A DNA stretch of 64,000 nt. It comes from Bufo bufo. Lineage: Eukaryota > Chordata > Amphibia > Anura > Bufonidae. Under the pieces are notes generated by a model, which saw only the letters and a list, made by a program, of their open reading frames with translations, was not told where the DNA came from and ran no database searches. The DNA lies in contig NC_053395.1 in assembly GCF_905171765.1 (NCBI RefSeq), positions 188,359,577 through 188,423,576 on the forward strand, written 5' to 3'. This document shows, piece by piece, positions 10,384 to 21,390 of this stretch. A program made the position numbers and the translations under genes. The stretch's first letter is position 1; every line of letters starts with the position of its first letter.

Positions 10384-11946
10384 CAGGGAGTGCAGAATTA
10401 TTAGGCAAGTTGTATTTTTGAGGATTAATTTTATTATTGAACAACAACCATGTTCTCAATGAACCCAAAAAACTCATTAATATCAAAGCTGAATATTTTT
10501 GGAAGTAGTTTTTAGTTTGTTTTTAGTTTTAGCTATTTTAGGGGGATATCTGTGTGTGCAGGTGACTATTACTGTGCATAATTATTAGGCAACTTAACAA
10601 AAAACAAATATATACCCATTTCAATTATTTATTTTTACCAGTGAAACCAATATAACATCTCAACATTCACAAATATACATTTCTGACATTCAAAAACAAA
10701 ACAAAAACAAATCAGTGACCAATATAGCCACCTTTCTTTGCAAGGACACTCAAAAGCCTGCCATCCATGGATTCTGTCAGTGTTTTGATCTGTTCACCAT
10801 CAACATTGCGTGCAGCAGCAACCACAGCCTCCCAGACACTGTTCAGAGAGGTGTACTGTTTTCCCTCCTTGTAAATCTCACATTTGATGATGGACCACAG
10901 GTTCTCAATGGGGTTCAGATCAGGTGAACAAGGAGGCCATGTCATTAGATTTTCTTCTTTTATACCCTTTCTTGCCAGCCACGCTGTGGAGTACTTGGAC
11001 GCGTGTGATGGAGCATTGTCCTGCATGAAAATCATGTTTTTCTTGAAGGATGCAGACTTCTTCCTGTACCACTGCTTGAAGAAGGTGTCTTCCAGAAACT
11101 GGCAGTAGGACTGGGAGTTGAGCTTCACTCCATCCTCAACCCGAAAAGGCCCCACAAGCTCATCTTTGATGATACCAGCCCAAACCAGTACTCCACCTCC
11201 ACCTTGCTGGCGTCTGAGTCGGACTGGAGCTCTCTGCCCTTTACCAATCCAGCCACGGGCCCATCCATCTGGCCCATCAAGACTCACTCTCATTTCATCA
11301 GTCCATAAAACCTTAGAAAAATCAGTCTTGAGATATTTCTTGGCCCAGTCTTGACGTTTCAGCTTGTGTGTCTTGTTCAGTGGTGGTCGTCTTTCAGCCT
11401 TTCTTACCTTGGCCATGTCTCTGAGTATTGCACACCTTGTGCTTTTGGGCACTCCAGTGATGTTGCAGCTCTGAAATATGGCCAAACTGGTGGCAAGTGG
11501 CATCTTGGCAGCTGCACGCTTGACTTTTCTCAGTTCATGGGCAGTTATTTTGCGCCTTGGTTTTTCCACACGCTTCTTGCGACCCTGTTGACTATTTTGA
11601 ATGAAACGCTTGATTGTTCGATGATCACGCTTCAGAAGCTTTGCAATTTTAAGAGTGCTGCATCCCTCTGCAAGATATCTCACTATTTTTGACTTTTCTG
11701 AGCCTGTCAAGTCCTTCTTTTGACCCATTTTGCCAAAGGAAAGGAAGTTGCCTAATAATTATGTACACCTCATATAGGGTGTTGATGTCATTAGACCACA
11801 CCCCTTCTCATTACAGAGATGCACATCACCTAATATGCTTAATTGGTAGTAGGCTTTCGAGCCTATACAGCTTGGAGTAAGACAACATGCATAAAGAGGA
11901 TGATGTGGTCAAAATACTCATTTGCCTAATAATTCTGCACGCAGTG
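10384..11946 (-). mobile_element. complete DD37E Tc1-like transposon (TRT type)
   Basis: The left end is CAGGGAGTGCAGAATTATTA. The right end, read inward on the minus strand, is CACTGCGTGCAGAATTATTA. TA flanks lie at 10382-10383 and 11947-11948. The GCCTAATAATT core appears twice at each end (outer about 10394-10408 and 11924-11938; inner about 10577-10592 and 11749-11762), an IR/DR arrangement as in Sleeping Beauty-type elements. Length is 1563 bp with one intact minus-strand transposase gene. The 37-residue D-to-E spacing fits the group published as TRT. Confidence 0.93.
10712..11728 (-). CDS. Tc1-like DD37E transposase, intact
   Basis: A 338-residue cut-and-paste transposase expected to bind the repeated GCCTAATAATT motifs at the element ends and act at TA sites in the nucleus. 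Residues 1-50 form the first helix-turn-helix (TLKIAKLLKRDHRTIKRFI). Basic residues at 50-61 resemble the GRPR linker, and a second helix-turn-helix runs to about 110. The DDE fold carries D144 (VLWTDEMRVSL), D237 (MQDNAPSHASK) and E275 ([11 protein letters not shown]), with 37 residues between the last two. A glycine-rich stretch RRQQGGGGVLVW sits at 172-183. The start ATG has a GCAAAATGG context and the frame is open to TGA with no lesion. It is probably the youngest transposase here. I infer catalytic competence only from the intact frame and acids; activity is not shown. Confidence 0.93.
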   Translation of the reverse strand: MGQKKDLTGSEKSKIVRYLAEGCSTLKIAKLLKRDHRTIKRFIQNSQQGRKKRVEKPRRKITAHELRKVKRAAAKMPLATSLAIFQSCNITGVPKSTRCAILRDMAKVRKAERRPPLNKTHKLKRQDWAKKYLKTDFSKVLWTDEMRVSLDGPDGWARGWIGKGQRAPVRLRRQQGGGGVLVWAGIIKDELVGPFRVEDGVKLNSQSYCQFLEDTFFKQWYRKKSASFKKNMIFMQDNAPSHASKYSTAWLARKGIKEENLMTWPPCSPDLNPIENLWSIIKCEIYKEGKQYTSLNSVWEAVVAAARNVDGEQIKTLTESMDGRLLSVLAKKGGYIGH

Positions 11947-11948
11947 TA

Positions 11949-13475
11949 CATGCATGAAACAATGACGTAAAAGAGATATGGATGTGTGAATAAAGAGTAA
12001 AGTTAATCGCTTAGGGTCCCAGCAGCAGGACATCATTGTCGGGAGACAGGGATTATAAAAAGTCAGACAATCCCTTTAAGTTAACCAATGACTGCTCAGC
12101 CAATCATTTGCTAAACAACAGCAGGAGAGGATAAGTATGGATTCTTTTATTTTTTTTACACCATTCTGAACACTTTGCTATATTTTAGCAGCACTGGACA
12201 ACCTCTTTAATGGTAAACAGTGTGCAGTAAGGTCCTAAGCTCCCCCTAGTGGTGGCTGCAGGCAAACAGAATTTTATCATGCAAGTCTATGTCTATGGTG
12301 GTAATTTGCAGTGACTCCTAGGTGGAAATACTAGAGCAGTAGCCCTGGTCAGGTTGGCTGCATCATTTATGTTAATGGTAAGTGAGAACCTGTACAAGGC
12401 CCCTCTCCACAGGCCCTACAATGTTAGAAAACAAGTGTGTGTAGAATAAAGCAATGCAGGACACAGATGAAGCTGAAGGCATTCACTGGTTGGGAAAAAA
12501 AGATAAATAGAAGTCAAGCGATAAGCCCTTGTTAGAACGGCCCACCGATCTTTCTCGTGTAGAGCATCAGGTATACTGGACTGATTTTCTGTGATGAATT
12601 ATACATCTTCTATTATGGCCAGAAACCAAATCTATTCCTAATTATTTATGGTGTCAGGACAGTAAGCTACTGGTGGTAGTGCAGCGCCCTAATACTAAAC
12701 TCCTGTTCTCCCCTCTGAAAGAGACGAATGTTAACAGCAATCAATGATAGAGATAGAGAGCCCGACTTTTAATTAGTATCTGACAGATTTTCAATGCAAG
12801 AAAGATACAATAAACCTTAAGCTATTCCATTTATAATAGAAAACTAGGATCAGCGGTGTTATAGCCTAGCAGAGAAATAAAGGATGGAGTACATGGCAGG
12901 AATGTATTTATCATTATAAAACTTCCTTGTTATAGATGTCTTCTCCCAAGCTCACTGGGCCTTGGCATCTGTCCAGGTTTTTCTGGTTAAAGCCGCGACA
13001 CTTTGGGGCAACCTTTGTTTTATTATGTATGGCATTGGTAGACACTATCCACTTTCTTTCCTGACACCAATGTCCTTGTGCTAACATCCATTGATAAGCA
13101 GCATTATCTGAACAGCATTCAGTAGATGCTCTCTAAGAGGTCAAACATCTGCACCAGTTCACAACAAGCATGTCTAATGTTTATGTTAGATTATTAATTT
13201 AAAACCTATAATAGTGCCCTCAAAATAGTGTTTGTATCTCAAGAAAGGTCAGTCTACTGGGACAAAGCTAAGGCTCTGTTCAAATTATTTCAGCTTCTTT
13301 TATCTACAGTATTTCCTGACACACAGAGTACCTCCAACAGAAGGCTCTATGATATGCAGTGTTCCCACTGTAAATAAAAAAAAAAGTATATTGGTATGTC
13401 AGGCCAATGGTGCCCTATGGCACGCTTGCAAAATATGTATCATACCTGGATCTTTCCTGAAGTATATGCCTTATG
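11949..13475. other. no recognisable gene
   Basis: Mostly unique-looking AT-rich DNA. A decayed MITE end (GACAATCCCTTTAAGTTAA) lies near 12066-12084. No ORF of interest and no splice-bordered coding block was seen. Confidence 0.45.
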
Positions 13476-14535
13476 TAGAACTCAAACATAGCCTAAGTTC
13501 CACCCCTGATCCTCCACAGCCACACTCATAGCTTAAGCTCCACCCCTGATCCTCCACAGACACACTTATAGCCTAAGCTCCACTCCTCATCCTCCACACC
13601 CACACATAGGCTAAGCTCCACCACTCATTTTCCAAAGCCACACTCATAGCCTAAGCTCCACTCCTCATCTTCCAAAGCCACTTATAGTCTAAGCTCCACT
13701 CCTCATCCTCCACAGCCACACTCATAGTGTATGCTCCACCCCTCATCTTCCAGAACCACACTCATAGCGTACGCTCCACCCCTCATCTTCCAGAGCCACA
13801 CTCGTAGCCTAAGCTCCACCACTCATCTTTCAGAGCCACTTATAGTCTAAGAACCACTCCTCCTCCTCCACAGCCAGACTCATAGCATATGCTCCACCCC
13901 TCATCTTCCAGAGCCACACTCATAGCGTACGCTCCACCCCTCATCTTCCAGAGCCACACTCATAGCCTAAGCTCCACCACTCATCTTTCAGAGCCACTTA
14001 TAGTCTAAGAACCACTCCTCCTCCTCCACAGCCAGACTCATAGCATATGCTCCACCCCTCATCTTCCAGAGCCACACTCATAGCATATGCTCCACCACTC
14101 ATCTTCCAGAGAAACACTTATAGTGTACACTCCACCCCTCATCTTCCACAGCCACACTCATAGCTTACGCTCCACCACTCATCTTCCAGAGCCACACTCA
14201 TAGCTTACGCTCCACCACTCATCTTCCACTCATAGCTTAAGCTCCACCACTCATCTTTCAGGGCCACACTCATAGCCTGAGCTCTAATCCTCAACTTCCA
14301 GAGCCACACTCATAGCCTAAGCTCCACTCCTCATCCTCCACACCCACACATAGCCTAAGCTCCACCACTCATCTTCCAGAGCCACACTCATAGCGTACGC
14401 TCCACCCCTCATCTTCCACAGCCACACTCATAGCCTAAACTCCAATCCTCATCTTCCAGAGCCACACTCATAGCCTAAGGTCCACCCCTCATCTTCCACT
14501 CATAGCCTAAGGTCCACCCTCATCTTCCACTCATA
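13476..14535. repeat. 40-bp minisatellite with higher-order structure
   Basis: About 26 copies of a 40-bp unit built on CATAGCCTAAGCTCCACCCC and TCATCTTCCAGAGCCACACT, with variants GCGTACGCTCC, GCATATGCTCC and deleted units. A four-unit block, recognisable by CTTATAGTCTAAGAACCACT, recurs at 13831 and 13989, giving a higher-order period of about 158 bp. There is no unique spacer pattern, so it is not a CRISPR-like array. Confidence 0.92.
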
Positions 14536-16470
14536 ATGAGAGATTTATCATCTCCCTGTGCTACTTTTTGTGGCATAAAAAGTCACAAACAAATTTTTTT
14601 GTAAGTGGTGTTCCTGTGGTGCCCTCGCCACACTCTCTTTTAAGTAAGGGGCAAGAAAAGCACAGAAATTCCACCTGCCACAAAAGGCATTTAAAAAGTG
14701 GGTGGTGGGGTTGACACATTTATTTTAATTTTATCCTGTTTTCAGGTGCAAATGAAGACAGAAATCTACAGCAGCTCAAAGCTGCTATAGATATTATTCT
14801 GGTGCATGGCCCATGCCTTGTCATAGTTTTTTTTCCACCAAAGATCACTGGTTGGCTATTGGATAAAAAATGCAACTTATACCACCACCTGCACCAACAA
14901 ACAACATACAACACCTGAAGAAGTGCTGATCAGGGGCCAAAACATTGCTGCTACTACTACTTTGGCTTCACATTGGGCTTCTTTACTAATTAATAATTTG
15001 CAAGCTTTGAAAACAACCAAGTGAGTGTTTTCTCTATTTCTACAAGCATAGTAAGTATTGGAAGATCTAGAGCCATGCACCTTCTCACAAATATGTGCTG
15101 CGGGCTGACATCCACCCTTTTCCTGGTTTACTATGGTCAGAAACTGAGTAGCTAGCTAATATCTACTATAATTGGTGCTTGCAAATTGATAGAAAACACC
15201 ATCAGGATCATCATCTGCTAAAAGTGGTCCCATCAGCAGATAGCAGAAGCCACATGCATGGGGGACTAAGGATCTTCCAGTTACCTTTAATTGAACTCTT
15301 TCTATTCATGGCCCCTGGCAATGTCATCTAATGACTTTCTAAACATCATAAGAAGCATGACACGAGAACCAGGAGTGTGCAAAATTACGAGTATATATTT
15401 CTAGACATATATGGATGATCTATATGTAAGCAAGCATTCCCTTACTGTTGAAGCTCCACAAGTCCTTCCAGTGCTGCACACCTGACCCTTGCTCTAGGCA
15501 CCCACACTGAGGCATATGATGCAAAGGTTAAGTTTCTCCTCATATACTTAGCCCTGGAGATCTTCATTAGCATACTGTATCTGTATATTAGGTATACACA
15601 GCAAACTAATGTGTCCTTTAGGTCTATAGCTGGTACCTGTATAAGGTATGCTCCAGATCCATCAAGCAAGGTTGCCATAGTCTACAGTATGTATAGAATA
15701 CACAGCGCACACACTAATATCAGCAGAGAATGCACCATACCTGTGTAATGGCCAGCTCCCTGTACACACAAAGATAAACTCTCTTTCCCGTCCTGTTAAT
15801 AAAGCGCAGTATAAAGTCTTGACAAAAGACAAAAAAAACAACAGCCTCCAAAGTAACCCAATATTCCGTGGCTAATGAAATATTCAGACCTTTTTGTCAA
15901 CCAGCATCAACAGTATTCCCTGCCAAACGCAAGTAACATATTATTAAAATGACCTCAGGTGGTAAAGACACAGAAATGTCAGGGGTGGTAGCACGTAGGT
16001 CTTAAAGGGGTTTTCTGGTTTGCATCACCATCCTTTAAAATAATCATTTATTAAGGTAGCTGTCACTTTGTAATGTAATTATTTTACCTTGATTGCTCCT
16101 ATACTCCAGTCTGGGCTGTGGTCACACAACCATTTCTATGCAGATCTATCTTATTGCAAAGCAGCAACAGGGGTGGCTATCTAACTATGTGGGAAGAGCT
16201 ATAAACTTGCTGGGCATTGTTAGAGACAGTAATAGGGGAGTCTCTATGTAACTAATGGAGTGGGAGGAGCTATAACTTCATGGGTGTTGTTAGGGGCGGT
16301 CCTGGAGGTGTGTCAGAGAAAGGAGAAATGCATCATGGGTTTGACTGGATACAGCAACAGGAAGTGCTAGATAAAGGATGTAAACCAACCAGAGGGATTG
16401 GTTTACATGTTGAAAACAGGTCAGGAGAGTCTCCACGTTGAAAAAAGGACAATGTACATGAGGTAAGCAA
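14536..16470. other. no recognisable gene
   Basis: The start (14537 on, GAGAGATTTATCATCTCCCTGTG) resembles a decayed TTTATTAA-type frog MITE end. A segment near 14900-15080 looks like an interspersed repeat tail. An isolated MITE terminus AAAGGGGTTTTCTGGTTTG lies at about 16004. No coding region is supported. Confidence 0.4.
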
Positions 16471-17165
16471 CTACAGAATTTTGTCTTGTATCAAAAGAGG
16501 TATGGACTCGCGGGGCAGGGATGTAATATTGCCACTATACAAAGTGTTGGTGCGACCTCAACTGGAATATGCAGTTCAGTTCTAGGCACCAGTACATAAA
16601 AAGTATGCCCTGGAGTTAGAAAAGTACAGAGGAGAGCAACTAAACTTATAAAGGGCCTGGAAGTGTTTAGTTATGAGCAAAGATTAAATTAACTGAATTT
16701 GTTTAGCCTTGAAAAAAGACGTCTAAGGGGGGGGGACATGATTAACCTGCACAAATATATCAACGCACCATACAAAAAATATCAAGGGAAGCTATTCTGT
16801 GTTAAACCCCCTCAAAAAACAAGGGGCCACTCCCTACGTCTGGAGAAAAAAGATTCAGTCATAAGAAGCAACAGGCATTCTTTACAGTAAGGTCTGTGAA
16901 TCTCTGGAACAGCTGCAGGAGTGGTCACAGCAAATACAGGAGATGGCTTCAAAAAAGTTTTAGATTATTTTTTAATTGAAAATAACATTGAGACTTATGA
17001 CAATGTGTAGAAATCTTGTTCTACACACCCTTTCTCTTTGGCCCAACCACTTTTTAAAAGAAAGATGAACATTGATCCAGGGATTTGTTCCGTTGATCGA
17101 TATAGCAGGATTACAGGTTGGACTTGAAGGACTTTTGTCTTTTATCAACCTTAACAACTATGTAA
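16471..17165 (+). mobile_element. CR1-like LINE 3' fragment, decayed
   Basis: Translation in shifting frames gives the C-terminal end of a CR1-type reverse transcriptase: an [16 protein letters not shown] block near 16535-16580, then SLEKRRLRG, INLHKYI and RGHSLRLEKK at 16700-16850, then a NLWNSC-like block. The 3'UTR has GATCCAGGGATTTGTTCC, TTGGACTTGAAGGACTTTTG and ends near AACTATGTAAC (17155-17165). It is 5'-truncated and full of stops. It belongs to a different subfamily from the 17.6-20.1 kb copy. Confidence 0.75.
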
Positions 17166-17610
17166 CATGAGCATATCTGTTAAAATCCATAGTAATCCTG
17201 GGGAACTCTTTTAAATCATAAAAACTACATTACAAGATGTTAATGCTTCCATGAGAGGACAAATAATTTGGCAAAAATCGAGAGTATGGGCTCATAGCTT
17301 TCTTGCAAGTCCAAAATCAAACACAATACAACATATGAACTAATGCTATACTCACTATATAAAAAAAAAGAGAAGTCCATCAAGTTGAGGCGTTTAATGC
17401 TTACAAACCCAAGTTGATTGAGAAGACAAAAAAACACTTATTTAATGGCAGAGACCCAATAGCCTTTAAGTGGAAAATTTCTTCCTGGCCACATCTGGAA
17501 ACCGGACAGATCCCTGGATATACATTCTATATTGTGTTTTATATTGTGTAACCTCTTCTTAAATCCCTCCACACTTTCAGTCATTACCAATTCCTAATCT
17601 TGTTGAGTGA
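17166..17610. other. LINE-like non-coding tail, no gene
   Basis: This contains a segment near 17465-17600 (GGAAACCGGACAGATCCCTGGA) that looks like a further LINE 3' fragment. There is no ORF with domain character. Confidence 0.35.
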
Positions 17611-17628
17611 TCAGGCCATTGAGATACC

Positions 17629-17829
17629 ATGATGCACATAGCTAAAGGATGTACAGAGATAGCAGTCACACCTGGGCTCTGGACCCAAAGAGCCCTCTGC
17701 CACAGAAGACAACAGTGTTATAAATACAGCTACAGGCTCTATCGTAGGGACGGGCTGCACCTCAATGGGGAAGAGGCAGCTGTGTTGGGGGGAAAGATGG
17801 CAAGAAGGTTGGAGGAGTGTTTAAACTAG
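17629..17829 (+). pseudogene. CR1 ORF1 C-terminus, SGNH esterase-like
   Basis: The frame encodes YRRDGLHLNGEEAAVLG followed by a short helical tail and stop. CR1-family ORF1 proteins are known to carry an SGNH/GDSL-type esterase domain; the D-x-x-H of RDGLHLN matches the catalytic Asp-His block near the end of that fold. The N-terminal part, including the nucleophile Ser block, is absent, and upstream sequence does not continue the frame. It lies 85 bp before the ORF2 open frame, as expected for adjacent LINE ORFs. No active product is expected. Confidence 0.7.
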
Positions 17830-17914
17830 GGACTGGGGGGAGGGTAATTACGTTATAGGATGGGAATATAGTGCAGATAGAGACCGGGGGCAAGGTAATG
17901 GGACTGGGGGAGGA

Positions 17915-19900
17915 ATGGAAGGAGGGACTAGAACAGTTCAGAAGGAAAGGTGTAGGGTAAAAAATATAGATAAAACTCTTAAATGTACGTATACTAATGC
18001 CAGAAGCCTGACTAATAAAACTGGTGAACCGGAGTTAGTGATGTGTGAGGAGGACTATGACACAGTGGGAATAACTGAGACATGGCTGGATAATCGCTAT
18101 GACTGGGCGGTTAATGTACAAGGTTACAGTCTGTTTACAAAGGATCGTCAAAACCGGAGAGGGGGAGGGGTCTGCCTTTATGTAAAGTCCTTTCTAAAGC
18201 CCACAGTCCGCGAAGATATAAGTGAGGGACATGAACATGTGGAGTCACTGTGGGTAGAGATACATGGAGGCAAAAACAATAATAAATTACTAATAGGAGT
18301 TTATTATAAACCACCTAATATACCAGAGTCCACAGAAAATCTACTACTAAACGAGATAGACGAGGCGGCAAATCATAATGAGGTGGTTATTATGGGGGAC
18401 TTCAACTACCCAGATATACACTGGGAAACTGAAACCTGTACATCTCATAAGGGAAACAGGTTCTTGGCAATAACCAAAGACAATTACCTCTCCCAACTGG
18501 TTCAGAACCCGACTGGAAGGACAGCCATACTGGACTTAGTATTAACCAATAGACCTGACAGAACAACAGATGTGCAGGTTGGGGGACACCTAGGAAATAG
18601 TGATCATAAAGTAATAACCTTCCAATTATCATTCAAACAAGCGTTTCTACAGGGAGGAACAAAAATACCAAACTTCAAAAAAGCTAAATTTAGCCAACTA
18701 AGAGAACCCATAGGCCTAACTAACTGGGACAAATTCCTCAAAAATACAAATACAGACACAAAATGGGATAACACCATATCAGCATGGCTTTATGAGGGAT
18801 CGGTCATGTCAAACTAATTTAATCAGTTTCTATGACGAGGTAAGTTCTAGACTTGACAGTGGTGAATCAATGGATGTCGTATATCTGGACTTCCCCAAAG
18901 CATTTGACACTGTACCGCATGAAAGGTTAGTATATAAAATGAGAATGCTCGGACTGGGAGAAAATGTCTGTATGTGGGTAATTGGCTCAAGGATAGAAAA
19001 CAGAGGGTGGTTATTAGTGGTACACACTCAGATTGGGTCACTGTCACTAGTGGTGTACCTCAGGGGTCAGTATTGGGCCCTATTCTCTTCAATATATTTA
19101 TTAATGATCTTGTAGAAGGCTTGCACAGTAAAATATAAATTTTTGCAGATGACACTAAACTGTGTAAAGTAATTAACACTGAAGAGGACAATATACTGCT
19201 ACAGAGGGATCTGGATAGAATAGAGGCTTGGGCAGAGAAGTTGTTATGCACATGGGAAGGAGTAATGCAAGTCACCCGTACATACTAAATGGTAAAACAC
19301 TCGGTAACACTGACATGGAAAAGGATCTATGAATTTTAATAAACAGCAAACTAAGCAGTAAAAACCAGTGTCAGGCGGCTGCTGCCAAGGCCAATAAGAT
19401 AATGGGTTGCATCAAAAGGGGCATAGATGCCCGTGATGAGAACATAGTCCTACCACTTTACAAATCATTAGTCAGACCACACATGGAGTACTGTGTACAG
19501 TTCTGGGCTCCTGTGAACAAGGCAGACATAGCAGAGCTGGAGAGGGTTCAGAGGAGGGCAACTAAAGTAATAACTGGAATGGGGGGACTACAGTACCCTG
19601 AAATATGGGTTATTCACTTTAGAAAAAAGACGACTGAGGGGAGATCTAATTACTATGTATAAATATATCAGGGGTCAGTACAGAGATCTCTCCCATCATC
19701 TATTTATCCCCAGGACTGTGACTGTGATGAGGGGACACCCTCTGCGTCTGGAGGAAAGAAGGTTTGTAGAAGAGGATTCTTTACGGTAAGAGCAGTGAGA
19801 CTATGGAACTCTCTGCCTGAGGAGGTGGTGATGGTGAGTACAATAAAAGAGTTCAAGAGGGGCCTGGATGTATTTCTGGAGTGTAATAATATTACAGGCT
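17915..19900 (+). pseudogene. CR1 ORF2: endonuclease fused to partial reverse transcriptase
   Basis: ORF2 of a CR1-type LINE nicks target DNA and reverse transcribes LINE RNA. The open frame 17915-18817 gives an APE-type endonuclease: TNARSLTNK near residue 30, GITETWLD near 52, GGGVCLYV near 85, VVIMGDFNYPDIHWE near 160, and SDHKVITFQLS near 226. At about 18770 the frame enters reverse transcriptase sequence: QHGFMRDRSCQTNLI, then YLDFPKAFDTVPHERL near 18880-18925, QGSVLGP near 19060-19080, FADDTKLC near 19141, and LVRPHMEYCVQFWAPV near 19465-19510. The linker and early fingers region is missing, so there is an internal deletion. At least two frameshifts lie after 18780. It cannot encode a working enzyme. 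Confidence 0.88.
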
Positions 19901-20100
19901 ATAGCTACTAGAGAGGGGTCGTTGATCCAGGGAGTTATTCTGATTGCCTGATTGGAGTCGGGAAGGAATTCTTTCCCCCTAAAGTGGGGAAAATTGGTTT
20001 CTACCTCACAGTTTTTTTTTTTTTGCCTTCCTCTGGATCAACTTGCAGGATAACAGGCCGAACTGGATGGACAAATGTATTTTTTCGGCCTTATATACTA

Positions 20101-21077
20101 TATTACAGTGGGCCCTCTTACAGATTTTGCATTGGGGCCCAGCACATAAGGGTCGTAATCATCCATTTCCCTTTCATGTAAAGAAACAAATTGTTCCATT
20201 GGCTTGTTTCACATTAAAGACACGTTTCCATCAGAAAGGTATATATTTTACACTTCACAGTCATAGAAAACATTTTTGGAGACATTTTGGCTGTTTTTCA
20301 TTTAGGCAGTGTTATGCCACTGAAAATAAAATACTAAATATTGTACGGTAGTGAGTGTAGAATTGGAATAACAATATAACTGATTTAGAAATAGATGCCC
20401 ATAGAAAAGCATTGCATTGAATAGTGTAATGTGTGAAGCAGTGATTGAGTCACTACAGGGGTACTCTCTCTGGTTGGAGTGATGGTCTGAAAGAAAAAAT
20501 TCAGCAAGACTGTTTGCTGTGCTAAAAGTCCAGATACAGAGCTAGGGCAGGGCAGATGGTCCATGTGTTGAGTCAAACTGGCTGTGGTCCATGTGGTTGG
20601 CCTGTAAGATTTCCTAGTCCTGACCATTGGAGGAGCATCAGTGAACTGGAGGCCAGAGGGGAGTTTTGTGGGGGACCACCTGTAAGTGACTTGTCCATTG
20701 TAGAGGAAGTGGTGGGCTGGAGGCAAGGGCGTACATAGAAATCAATGCGTCTCATAGCAAGAATCTAAATTGGGCCCCCATTCAAAGCCCCTCCCACTAC
20801 CCGTTTATGGCCAGTATATACAGCGGTGTACTGATGTATGAGCTATAAATTACAGCAAGTACCTCACATATCAGTACACTGCTGTATATACTATATTTCT
20901 TACCACACTGCATCTATTATACCTCGTACCTCACGTCAGTACACTGCTGTGTATAATATATCTTAACACACTGCATCTATTGTACCTTATTTATCAGTAC
21001 ACTATTGCATATAATATATATCTGTACACACAGTATACTTAGTGACCACACAGTGTACCTTAGTAAACAGGGAAGGA
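20101..21077. other. no gene; short AT-rich repeats
   Basis: The 20736-21050 part begins AAGGGCGTACATAGAAATCA, which looks like a hAT-type terminus, and holds loosely repeated CAGTACACTGCTGTATATA blocks at about 20870, 20940 and 20995. No matching right terminus was found. Confidence 0.4.
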
Positions 21078-21390
21078 TTAAAGGGGTTTTATGACCTTTT
21101 AATGCTGATGACCTATCCTTTAGAAAGGTCATCAGTATTTGATTGGTGGGGGTCTGACACCCAGGACCCCTCGTCGATCAGCTGTTTGAGAAGGCACCGG
21201 CACTCCTGTGAGTGCCGTGGCCTTCTCCAGCTTTTTCTAGGCCAGTGACGTCACGTGGCCAAGGTGCAGATCAGTCCCATAGAAGTGAATACCAAGCAGA
21301 GCCGCTAAACAATGTACGGCACTGTGCTTGGAAAGCTGTGAGAAGGCTGCAGCAACAAACACTAATGACCTATCCAGAGGATATGATTTA
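21078..21390 (+). mobile_element. TTAA MITE, right end decayed
   Basis: This starts at TTAA (21078-21081) with AGGGGTTTTATGACC. Internal GATGACCTATCCTTTAGAAAGG is echoed inverted as AATGACCTATCCAGAGGATATG near 21365-21388. The right TTAA end is not preserved. Confidence 0.55.

Larger units (their letters stand above)
17611..20100 (+). mobile_element. CR1-like LINE, internally deleted
   Basis: This carries, in order, the C-terminus of ORF1, the endonuclease and part of the reverse transcriptase of ORF2, then a 3'UTR. The 3'UTR includes GATCCAGGGAGTTATTCTG, TTGGTTTCTACCTCACAG and the terminal CGGCCTTATATACTATATTA. It is truncated at the 5' end. A piece of the same subfamily lies at 59898-60720. 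No target duplication was identified. Confidence 0.88.

Noticed and set aside
13476..14535. Possible CRISPR-like array
   Set aside because: Units are contiguous and degenerate with no unique spacers, and the genome is eukaryotic. It is a minisatellite.
17915..18817. 300-codon ORF as a host endonuclease gene
   Set aside because: The motif order and adjacency to reverse transcriptase fragments identify it as CR1 LINE ORF2.
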